Source of the DNA: an uncultured Eubacteriales bacterium
GTDB lineage: Bacteria > Bacillota > Clostridia > Peptostreptococcales > Anaerovoracaceae
NCBI GenBank assembly: GCA_902803185.1
Contig: CADCOV010000094.1
Span: forward strand, 1-5,582
Length of the DNA: 5,582 bases
Direction of reading: 5' to 3'
The position numbers and the translations under genes are program-made. Of the stretch, positions 1 through 5,255 are shown in pieces. Positions within the stretch are counted from its first letter, which is position 1; each line of letters starts with the position of its first letter. Under the pieces are notes generated by a model. The model saw only the letters and a program-made list of their open reading frames with translations. It was not told the origin of the DNA and did not search any database.

Positions 1-524
1 ACCGGGCCCATCACCGCCTTGAAGGAGCGGGAGTTCACCTGGTCCAGGCTGCCTTTGTTGAAGCACAGGCCTGCCAGGAATCCCAGGATGCCCCAGCAGA
101 ACATCTGCCACGGGGTCCAGACGCCTTGTCCTAAATAGAAGTTTACGATAAAACGAGAGAGTGCGCCGATCAGGAATCCCGCCTCCGGCCCCAGGGAGAT
201 CCCGGAGATGATCACGAGGGCGGTCCCGATCTGGATCGGGATCACCACGTGGAAGAACAGGTGGGACACCACGGTCACGGCGCTCATCATCGCGATCAAA
301 ACGATCTCCCGGGCCTTCGGCCGCCGCCGCTCGAACATCATGAAAAACGGCGCCATGATGAGGACCAGCATCGCCAGGGAAAGCGGCAGGTACCACCTCT
401 GTCCCAGGACGAAGGCCCCGAGGGCGATGAGGGCCGGCAGAACCCCGAGGATGATCACCGCGGAGACGCCGAGCCGTTTGCGGGAGGCCGCCTCATACTG
501 GGTCAGAGAACGGTTTCCAGCCAC
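1..524 (-). CDS. ECF transporter substrate-binding (S) component, 3' end outside window
   Basis: This integral membrane protein would capture the transported micronutrient and dock on the EcfT/EcfA module encoded just upstream. The visible 174 residues hold a basic N-terminus (about 1-18) and hydrophobic segments near 18-42, 44-64, 72-95, 97-127 and 137-155. The features that identify the family are a REIVLIAMMSAV segment (72-83), PIQIGTALVIISGISLGPEAG (96-116) and WTPWQMF (136-142), all typical of a clostridial ECF S-component family. The GTG start at 524-522 is chosen because AGGAGG lies 7 nt upstream; the next in-frame ATG is codon 52, inside the second membrane segment. The start overlaps the ATPase gene by 22 bp, so translation is probably coupled. 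The substrate is not evident. My recollection that relatives sit near DUF4430 (transcobalamin-like) proteins makes a cobalamin-type ligand one possibility only. The reading frame stays open to the left edge. Confidence 0.85.
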   Translation of the reverse strand, partial: MAGNRSLTQYEAASRKRLGVSAVIILGVLPALIALGAFVLGQRWYLPLSLAMLVLIMAPFFMMFERRRPKAREIVLIAMMSAVTVVSHLFFHVVIPIQIGTALVIISGISLGPEAGFLIGALSRFIVNFYLGQGVWTPWQMFCWGILGFLAGLCFNKGSLDQVNSRSFKAVMGP

Positions 525-2188
525 GCCGCCACCTCCTCGCTCAGGATGATGTCATTCCGCCACCTGCGGACCAGCTTGTTCGCCGTCGTCGTATAGAAGC
601 TGTTGCCCCGGAAGAACTCTCTGGCGCTGCCCTCCGAGGTGATCTCCCCGTCGAAGAACATGGCGCAGATGTCGCCGTACCGGGCGCAGAAATCGATGTC
701 GTGGCTGACCATCAGGACCGTCACGCCCTGCTCCGCCAGCTGCCGTAAGATCCCGCCCATGGTGCGCTTGAAGAACGGATCCAGGCCCTTGGTCGGCTCG
801 TCCAGCAGCAGGATGTCGGGCTTCAGGCCCATGACCTTGCCGATCGCGAGCCGCTGCTGTTCGCCGCCGGAGAGGTCGTAAGGGTTCGCCTTCCGGAGGT
901 GTTCGATCTCCATCAAAGCGAGGAGCTCCTCGGTCCGCGCCACCTTCTCTTCATCGGAGAGCGGCAGGTACGCCATGCCCTCCAGCATCTCGTCCTCGAC
1001 GAGGATCTCGGTGAACAGGGCCTGCGGGTCCTGCGGCACCAGGGCCATGGTGAGACCCTCCGCCTTCAGGATCTTCCCTCTCTGGGGCTTCACGATCCCC
1101 GCCAGGGCTTTGAGCAGGGTGCTCTTGCCGCTGCCGTTGCCGCCCAGCAGGCAGTGGACCTTCCCCTTCTCGATGGTGAAGGTGAGGCCCCTCAGCACGT
1201 CGCTGCTCTCCTTCGAGTAGCGGAACCAGAGGTCTTTGATCGAGACTGCGGCGTCCCGGTCGTCCTTCTCGAAGAGCCTGCGCCGCGGCGCCGTCTCCGG
1301 GGCTTCCTCCGCCTCGGGGATCTCCCGCCCCGCCAGCAGCTCCTCCGCCAGGAGCCGCCCCTCTCTCAGGGTCAGCGGAAGGGAGAGGCCCTCCGCCTCT
1401 CTCTTTTCCATCACGGAGGCCGGGAAGGCCTTCATGACCGCCGGCATGCCGAAATACATCGGGTGCGGGGCGCCGTCCCTCCAGACCTCCAGCGCTCTTC
1501 CCACCTCCGACGGGGTCCCCTGGGTCAGGATGCTGCCGCCGTCCATGACGATGACTCTGTCCGCCATCGGGAACACGTCCTCCAGCCGGTGCTCGGAGAT
1601 CACCACAGTGGTCCCCAGGTCCCGGTTGATCTTATATACCGTATTCAGAAAGTCCGCCGCCGCGATCGGGTCCAGCTGGGAAGCCGGCTCGTCCAGCACC
1701 AGAAGGTCCGGCTGCATCGCCATGACGGACGCTAAGTTCAAAAGCTGTTTCTGGCCGCCGGAAAGCTCCGCCACGCTGCGGCGGAACCAGTTCTGGATAC
1801 CGAAGTAGGAGGCCATCTCCGCCACCCGGCGCTTGATCACCGGGTTCGGCAGGCCCAGGTTTTCCAGGCCGAAGGCCAGCTCGTGCCAGACCTTGTCGGT
1901 CACCAGTTGGTTGTCCGGGTTCTGCTGGACGAAGCCCACGGAGGCCGCCCCCACCCGGTCGTCGGTCTCCTCTACGGAGACGCCGTCCACGTATACTGCG
2001 CCGGACCGTTCCCCGTAAGGGGCCAGGCTCTTCTTCAGGTGGCGGAGCAGGGTGGATTTGCCGCAGCCGGATTTGCCGCAGAGCACCATGAACTCCGAGG
2101 CACCGATCGAAAGGTCCACGTGGGAGAGGGCCGGGTGGTCCGCCAGCGGATATTGAAATGTCAGATCTGAGATTCGGATCTTTTCCAT
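503..2188 (-). CDS. Fused double ATP-binding protein of an ECF transporter (EcfA-EcfA')
   Basis: This cytoplasmic ATPase of 561 residues carries two complete ABC nucleotide-binding domains in one chain and would power the EcfT/S importer. Domain 1 (about 1-235) has Walker A G38-T46 (K44), Q-loop near Q88-Q89, signature LSGGQ 142-146, Walker B ending D166-E167, D-loop SQLD 170-173 and switch H200. Domain 2 (about 313-525) has Walker A G349-T357 (K355), Q-loop Q386, LSGGE 439-443, Walker B ending D463-E464 and H496. Both sites therefore look catalytically intact. Between them is an acidic/Ala-rich linker (about 240-312). A tail of roughly 35 residues follows domain 2. GGGAG lies 7 nt before the ATG. 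The gene overlaps ecfT by 28 bp and the S gene by 22 bp. The fusion resembles YkoD-type or CbiO-pair ATPases; the family call is firm and the substrate is unknown. Confidence 0.93.
   Translation of the reverse strand: MEKIRISDLTFQYPLADHPALSHVDLSIGASEFMVLCGKSGCGKSTLLRHLKKSLAPYGERSGAVYVDGVSVEETDDRVGAASVGFVQQNPDNQLVTDKVWHELAFGLENLGLPNPVIKRRVAEMASYFGIQNWFRRSVAELSGGQKQLLNLASVMAMQPDLLVLDEPASQLDPIAAADFLNTVYKINRDLGTTVVISEHRLEDVFPMADRVIVMDGGSILTQGTPSEVGRALEVWRDGAPHPMYFGMPAVMKAFPASVMEKREAEGLSLPLTLREGRLLAEELLAGREIPEAEEAPETAPRRRLFEKDDRDAAVSIKDLWFRYSKESSDVLRGLTFTIEKGKVHCLLGGNGSGKSTLLKALAGIVKPQRGKILKAEGLTMALVPQDPQALFTEILVEDEMLEGMAYLPLSDEEKVARTEELLALMEIEHLRKANPYDLSGGEQQRLAIGKVMGLKPDILLLDEPTKGLDPFFKRTMGGILRQLAEQGVTVLMVSHDIDFCARYGDICAMFFDGEITSEGSAREFFRGNSFYTTTANKLVRRWRNDIILSEEVAAWLETVL
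532..537 (-). promoter_or_regulatory. Ribosome binding site that fixes the GTG start of the S component
   Basis: AGGAGG on the minus strand lies 7 nt before GTG (524-522), within the last codons of the double ATPase gene. No ATG is available near it. The site supports the GTG start and translational coupling between the ATPase and the S component. Confidence 0.75.
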
Positions 2189-3075
2189 TGGTATTCTCCC
2201 AGAAGATCGATGGCTGCCGGGATCGACAGCAGAAGGACAAAGCAGGCCAGAGAACCGGCCTTCACCACCGGCGAAAGGGCCGGCGCCACAGGGCGGATCT
2301 CAGGATAGAAATAGAATCGGAACGCTCCGGCGATGAGCCCTCCCGCCGCCGCGGCCGACGCCGCGAGGACCAGGAGCAGCAGGAAGAGATCCCGCTTCTC
2401 GAACCGGAACAGATGGAAGCTGGTGCGCCCCTTGAGGCCGTAGCCCCTGGCCGCCATGGAATCGGCGCTCTCGATGGAGGCCTCCAGGGACCAGGAGATC
2501 AGGATGGAGACCTCCTTGGCGAATTGGCGCAGCCGCTTCACCGGCTGCGTGAGCTCGCCCCGCCCCATGGCCTTCTGTCCCGCCTCGATCTCCGAGAACC
2601 GATGCCTGAGCAGCGGGATGAACCGGAAGATCATGGAGACGGTGAGGCCCAGCACCGGGGCGAACCGGCCGAAGATGTAGATGAGTTTGTCGGAGGTCTG
2701 TATGACCCCGCAGCAGCTGAACCAGACGATCACCGCGATGATCATCAGGGCCATGTACCAGCCGTACAGCAGGGCCTCCAGGGTCACCCGGTTGGTCCCC
2801 ATGTAGAACAGGACGGTGCTGCCGTTGTGGGTGAAAAACATGTTGATGAGGCCGCTCATGAGGAGGATCACCCCCGCGAGGATCAGGGTCCCCCGGACGC
2901 TCTTCTTCCCCTTCAGGATCACCTCGTAGGCGAAGCCCCACAGAAAGGAGAGCAGCAGAAACAGAGGGGACCCCGAGAACATCGTGATCCCGATCACAAG
3001 GGCGAAATAGACCGTCGTGACGGCCGGATGTCTTTCGCCGAAGCTGCTGTACTCTCCCAATCCGTCGGTGCGCAT
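2161..3075 (-). CDS. ecfT: ECF transporter transmembrane coupling protein EcfT (CbiQ family)
   Basis: EcfT is the membrane scaffold that links the two ATPase domains to the S component. The 304-residue product has hydrophobic segments near 18-36, 37-52, 62-82, 100-122, 130-150, 229-251 and 270-292. A long amphipathic cytoplasmic stretch (about 151-225) corresponds to the coupling helices. It ends in IESADSMAARGYG (201-213), which contains the canonical Ala-Arg-Gly motif (209-211) used to contact the ATPase. The position of the first such motif reads A169-M-G-R-G173, a departure from the usual Ala-Arg-Gly. The length is somewhat above the usual 250-280 residues because of the C-terminal membrane pair. 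The ATG is 7 nt after the dtd stop codon and its Shine-Dalgarno overlaps that stop. The 3' end overlaps the ATPase gene by 28 bp. Its position before the double ATPase and S component makes this a complete dedicated (group I-like) ECF set. Confidence 0.9.
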   Translation of the reverse strand: MRTDGLGEYSSFGERHPAVTTVYFALVIGITMFSGSPLFLLLSFLWGFAYEVILKGKKSVRGTLILAGVILLMSGLINMFFTHNGSTVLFYMGTNRVTLEALLYGWYMALMIIAVIVWFSCCGVIQTSDKLIYIFGRFAPVLGLTVSMIFRFIPLLRHRFSEIEAGQKAMGRGELTQPVKRLRQFAKEVSILISWSLEASIESADSMAARGYGLKGRTSFHLFRFEKRDLFLLLLVLAASAAAAGGLIAGAFRFYFYPEIRPVAPALSPVVKAGSLACFVLLLSIPAAIDLLGEYQWKRSESQI

Positions 3076-3078
3076 AGG

Positions 3079-3085
3079 CCTCCTA
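3079..3085 (-). promoter_or_regulatory. Ribosome binding site of ecfT, overlapping the dtd stop codon
   Basis: TAGGAGG on the minus strand contains the TAG stop of dtd (3085-3083) and sits only 3 nt before the ecfT ATG (3075-3073). The spacing is unusually short. The next in-frame start-like codon (TTG, codon 6) would be about 18 nt away, so ATG remains the best choice. The arrangement implies reinitiation by ribosomes finishing dtd. Confidence 0.65.
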
Positions 3086-3544
3086 TTTCAGATTCAGGTC
3101 GGCGCTGTCCAGGATGACGGTGAACGGTCCGTCGTTCACCAGGCTCACCTTCATGTCCGCGCCGAAGGAGCCGATGGCCACCCGGCCTTCGCCAAGGGCC
3201 TCCCGGCATTTTCCGATGATGTACTGATACAGGGCGTCCGCCATCTCAGGGCCGCCCGCGTTCACGAAGCTCGGCCGGTTCCCCTTGCGGCAGTCCGCGT
3301 ACAGGGTGAACTGGCTGATCAGCAGGAGCTGGCCCTGCACCGTGTCGATGTCCAGGTTGGTCTTGCCGTTCTCATCCTCGAAGATCCGCAGCTTCAGCAG
3401 CTTGGCGACCATCTTGTCCGCCACCGCCTCGTCGTCCTCCTGGGACACGCCGATCAAAACCACGAAGCCGAGGCCGATCTCACCGATGGTCTCGCCCTCC
3501 ACCCGGACGGCGGCTTCCCGGACTCTCTGGATCACGAACCTCAT
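3083..3544 (-). CDS. dtd: D-aminoacyl-tRNA deacylase (D-Tyr-tRNA deacylase)
   Basis: Dtd hydrolyses D-amino acids wrongly attached to tRNA, and Gly-tRNA-Ala, acting as a cytoplasmic homodimer that protects translation. The 153-residue product matches the family length (E. coli about 145). It carries the MRFVIQRV start, the SQFTLYA motif (77-83) and the NDGPFT motif (137-142), whose Gly139-Pro140 corresponds to the cross-subunit Gly-cisPro that rejects L-substrates. The start at 3544 is chosen because it gives the standard N-terminus and has GGGAG 7 nt upstream. The open frame runs further upstream (to 3718), but only as antisense-like, low-complexity sequence inside the racemase gene. The ATG overlaps the racemase stop by 4 bp (ATGA). 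In many Bacillota dtd lies beside relA; here it follows a racemase and precedes a transporter, so a role in coping with locally produced D-amino acids is inferred. Confidence 0.96.
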   Translation of the reverse strand: MRFVIQRVREAAVRVEGETIGEIGLGFVVLIGVSQEDDEAVADKMVAKLLKLRIFEDENGKTNLDIDTVQGQLLLISQFTLYADCRKGNRPSFVNAGGPEMADALYQYIIGKCREALGEGRVAIGSFGADMKVSLVNDGPFTVILDSADLNLK

Positions 3545-4245
3545 TTGATCTCTCCCTTCCCCCGGAAGATCTCGATGCAGCGGTCCGCCATGACCTCCAT
3601 CGGATCCAAATAGTAGTCGTCCAGCTTCAGCTCCTTCTTCACCACGGACAGCTCCGTGCAGGCCAGGATGGCGCCGTCGCAGCCCATCTCCCGGATCTCC
3701 GTCTCGATGACGCCCCACATCTCGGCGTTGGCAAAATAGCCGCCTTTGATGTAGTTATAGATCTCGCTCATGACCAGCTTCTGGGTGGACGGCGTCGGGG
3801 TGTAGGCCTCGATCCCGTGCTTTTCGAACTCGTCCTGATAGAGGCCGGTCCGGATGGTGCCGTCGGTGGCGAGGATCGCGATCCTTGCGCCCGGGTTGGT
3901 GTCCTGCAGGCGCTTCGCGGTCTCCCGGATCATGTGGACGAAGGGGATCCCCACCTGGTCCTCGATCATGTTGATGAAGTAGTGGGCGGTGTTGCAGGTC
4001 ACGGCGATGGCGCCGCAGCCCATGGCCTCCAGGGACTTGGCGTCCCTCAGGAGGCGGCCCTTCACGTCCTCGATCCGTGCCGGGTCTTTGGACAGGATCG
4101 CGCCGGTGCGGTCCGGCATGGAGGCCCGGCTGATCAAAACCAGATCCAGGTTCTCCTGATCCGAGTGGGCGTGGGTCTTCTCCGTGATCATCTCATAGAA
4201 CAGATCCGATGCGGCAGGTCCCATGCCGCCGATGATTCCTAACAT
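3541..4245 (-). CDS. Cofactor-independent amino-acid racemase, aspartate/glutamate racemase family
   Basis: Enzymes of this family interconvert L- and D-amino acids with two opposed cysteines acting as acid and base, without pyridoxal phosphate. The 234-residue protein begins with the family N-terminus [10 protein letters not shown] and has the two catalytic-cysteine motifs TCNTAH (83-88, Cys84) and ACTELS (195-200, Cys196), so both catalytic residues are present. The length matches aspartate racemase/RacX/YgeA-type proteins. Family similarity cannot separate Asp, Glu or broad-range specificity, so no symbol is given. AAGGAG lies 5 nt before the ATG at 4245. The gene starts 16 nt after the dppA stop and overlaps dtd by 4 bp. 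Its place between a D-aminopeptidase and a D-aminoacyl-tRNA deacylase suggests it converts D-residues released from peptides, or makes a D-amino acid that Dtd then guards against. That pathway is inference. Confidence 0.92.
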   Translation of the reverse strand: MLGIIGGMGPAASDLFYEMITEKTHAHSDQENLDLVLISRASMPDRTGAILSKDPARIEDVKGRLLRDAKSLEAMGCGAIAVTCNTAHYFINMIEDQVGIPFVHMIRETAKRLQDTNPGARIAILATDGTIRTGLYQDEFEKHGIEAYTPTPSTQKLVMSEIYNYIKGGYFANAEMWGVIETEIREMGCDGAILACTELSVVKKELKLDDYYLDPMEVMADRCIEIFRGKGEIK

Positions 4246-4261
4246 ATCTTCTCCTTAGCGA

Positions 4262-5068
4262 TCAGTGCATGAAAGTATAAGCGGTGAACAGTTCGTCCGC
4301 ATCGTGGGTCTCGAACCCGACGGTATGGGCATCGATCTGGAACGCGCCCGGATATCTGGCCGCGTCCTGGGCCTTGGCGAACTCCTTGAACTGGATGCTG
4401 AGTTCGAACCACTCCGGCACTTCGATCGGTTTGATCTGTCCTTCCATCGCGGCCTTGACGGTCTTGAAGGCCTCTTCCTCGATGGCGTCCACCGCATCGT
4501 CCGGATGCATGTTATATGTCGCCGAGCTGTTGCCCTCCTTCACCGCCACGGTGTGGAGCGCCGGGAAGATCTCCTTGCCCAGCTCGCAGAGGGCCTTGTC
4601 GCCGGTCACGAGGCCAAGAGGCACGCCGTGTCTGGCCGCATAGAGGCCGTTGTATTCCATCTCGGACATGATCCGGCCGTTCAGCAGGGTCTTCATGATC
4701 CCGGTATGGGTCATGGTGTGGGCCAGCGGGTTGCCGTCGCTGTAGCCCGGCGAATGATAGCCGACCATGAAGCAGAGATCAAAACCATCCTCCACAGAGG
4801 TCATCATGGAACAGAGGCCGCTTGCCCAGCCCCGGATCAGCTTGACGCCCCGCGGCAGTCCCTTGTGATCGATGTTCATGGCGGAATCGTGGGCGTCTCT
4901 GACCACGACCTCATCCGCGCCCGCCTTCAGGGCGCCCCGGCAGGCCGCCGCCACCTCCGCCGTCATCTGCGCGGCTGCTTTGTCATAGGAGATGCTGCCC
5001 TTCTCGGTGTCCGGCCAGCAGGTGACATCGGTGATGCCTTCAATGTCTGCACTGATAAAAACTCTCAT
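4262..5068 (-). CDS. dppA: D-aminopeptidase DppA, M55 metallopeptidase family
   Basis: DppA-type enzymes are zinc-dependent cytoplasmic peptidases that remove N-terminal D-amino acids such as D-Ala from short peptides; B. subtilis DppA forms a decamer. The 268-residue product has the expected length (B. subtilis 274). By alignment from memory, the zinc ligands are Asp8 and Glu10 (SADIEG), His60 (RDAHDS), His105 (GYHS) and Glu136 (MSEME). His117 in AHTMTHT is the probable general base. All are present, so the enzyme should be active. The ATG at 5068 is chosen over one 11 codons upstream because AAGGAGG lies 5 nt before it and it gives the standard MRVFISADIEG start. It is the first gene of the leftward operon. 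Unlike B. subtilis dppABCDE, no dipeptide ABC transporter follows in the visible region; a racemase does. Expression probably comes from the promoter at 5119-5147. Confidence 0.94.
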   Translation of the reverse strand: MRVFISADIEGITDVTCWPDTEKGSISYDKAAAQMTAEVAAACRGALKAGADEVVVRDAHDSAMNIDHKGLPRGVKLIRGWASGLCSMMTSVEDGFDLCFMVGYHSPGYSDGNPLAHTMTHTGIMKTLLNGRIMSEMEYNGLYAARHGVPLGLVTGDKALCELGKEIFPALHTVAVKEGNSSATYNMHPDDAVDAIEEEAFKTVKAAMEGQIKPIEVPEWFELSIQFKEFAKAQDAARYPGAFQIDAHTVGFETHDADELFTAYTFMH

Positions 5069-5073
5069 GGTAC

Positions 5074-5080
5074 CCTCCTT
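5074..5080 (-). promoter_or_regulatory. Ribosome binding site that fixes the dppA start
   Basis: AAGGAGG on the minus strand is 5 nt before ATG 5068-5066. It lies inside the longer open frame that begins at 5101, so translation from 5101 is unlikely. Confidence 0.85.
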
Positions 5081-5118
5081 ATTCACTGGCAATGGCTGCA
5101 AATCTGCATACCACGTAT

Positions 5119-5147
5119 ATTATACTGCTTTTCCCTCTGTATTTCAT
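5119..5147 (-). promoter_or_regulatory. Predicted sigma-A promoter of the dppA operon
   Basis: On the minus strand a perfect TATAAT (5124-5119) is preceded by a 17-nt spacer and ATGAAA (5147-5142), which matches 4 of 6 bases of the TTGACA -35 box. Transcription would start near 5112, giving a leader of about 44 nt. The -35 box lies inside one copy of the 11-bp direct repeat, so a protein bound there could block or adjust polymerase binding. This is a prediction from sequence only. Confidence 0.55.
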
Positions 5148-5151
5148 CCCC
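5141..5151. repeat. Direct repeat copy 1 (ATTTCATCCCC)
   Basis: This 11-bp sequence is exactly repeated at 5175-5185, with 34 bp between equivalent positions, roughly three helical turns. The copy covers the putative -35 box of the dppA promoter. It may be a binding site for the divergent regulator. Confidence 0.6.
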
Positions 5152-5166
5152 CACTTTCTATGTGGG
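5150..5166. repeat. Short inverted repeat CCCAC/GTGGG
   Basis: Five-base arms CCCAC (5150-5154) and GTGGG (5162-5166) are separated by 7 nt. The repeat lies just upstream of the putative dppA -35 box, between the two direct repeat copies. It is upstream of both predicted transcription starts, so it is a possible operator and not a terminator. Such a short repeat could be chance. Confidence 0.35.
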
Positions 5167-5175
5167 ATTGTCCCA
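5163..5175. repeat. Palindrome TGGGATTGTCCCA between the direct repeats
   Basis: The arms TGGGA and TCCCA are perfectly complementary around a 3-nt centre (TTG). The palindrome abuts direct repeat copy 2, sharing base 5175. It has the size and symmetry of a dimeric regulator's operator. It overlaps one arm of the CCCAC/GTGGG repeat, so only one of the two could form as a structure. Confidence 0.45.
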
Positions 5176-5185
5176 TTTCATCCCC
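5175..5185. repeat. Direct repeat copy 2 (ATTTCATCCCC)
   Basis: This copy is identical to the 11 bases at 5141-5151; the flanking bases differ on both sides. It lies just upstream of the putative -35 box of the rightward gene (5192-5197), so the pair brackets the core of the divergent control region. Confidence 0.6.
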
Positions 5186-5191
5186 TTATTC

Positions 5192-5220
5192 TTGTTTTGA
5201 CCAAAATGCAGGAGTATAAT
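5192..5220 (+). promoter_or_regulatory. Predicted sigma-A promoter of the divergent regulator gene
   Basis: A perfect TATAAT (5215-5220) follows TTGTTT (5192-5197, 3 of 6 consensus bases) at 17-nt spacing. TTGACC at 5197-5202 is a better hexamer, but its 12-nt spacing is too short. Transcription would start near 5227, giving a leader of about 29 nt that opens with the inverted repeat at 5227-5243. Confidence 0.55.
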
Positions 5221-5226
5221 CGAAGC

Positions 5227-5243
5227 GGAGCAGGTGCTGCTCC
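5227..5243. repeat. 7-bp inverted repeat directly before the regulator's ribosome binding site
   Basis: GGAGCAG and CTGCTCC are perfect complements around GTG. The repeat starts at the predicted transcription start and ends one base before the Shine-Dalgarno AAAGGAG (5244-5250). It could be an operator at +1 for autoregulation. It could also be a short RNA hairpin at the 5' end of the mRNA. No U-tract follows, so it is not a terminator. Confidence 0.55.
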
Positions 5244-5255
5244 AAAGGAGAATAT

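Noticed and set aside
899..1735. Plus-strand open frame (about 278 codons) opposite the double ATPase
   Set aside because: It lies wholly within a gene with two intact ABC domains on the other strand. Its composition is antisense-like, with no plausible ribosome binding site or domain.
1632..2240. Minus-strand open frame of about 202 codons out of frame with the ATPase
   Set aside because: It is an alternative-frame shadow of the ATPase gene, rich in Arg, Pro and Gly, spanning the real ecfT-ATPase junction.
2158..3117. Long open frame on the plus strand (about 319 codons) opposite ecfT
   Set aside because: It is antisense to a clear EcfT gene, rich in Arg, Glu, Gln, His and Gly as expected from the opposite strand of GC-rich coding DNA, and has no recognisable domain.
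3545..3718. N-terminal extension of dtd by 58 codons
   Set aside because: It would be fully inside the racemase gene, has low-complexity Arg/Gly-rich sequence unlike Dtd, and the standard MRFVIQRV start has its own ribosome binding site.
5069..5101. N-terminal extension of dppA by 11 codons
   Set aside because: The strong AAAGGAGG-type site at 5074-5080 lies within the extension and directs initiation at 5068, which gives the normal family N-terminus.
5150..5174. Hairpin-forming sequence considered as a terminator
   Set aside because: The stems are only 5 bp, no U-tract follows, and the region lies upstream of two divergent genes where no transcript needs to end.
4265..5200. Long open frame on the plus strand (about 311 codons) opposite dppA
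   Set aside because: It is a shadow of dppA. It has His/Asp/Gly-rich composition with no motif, and it runs through the divergent promoter region.
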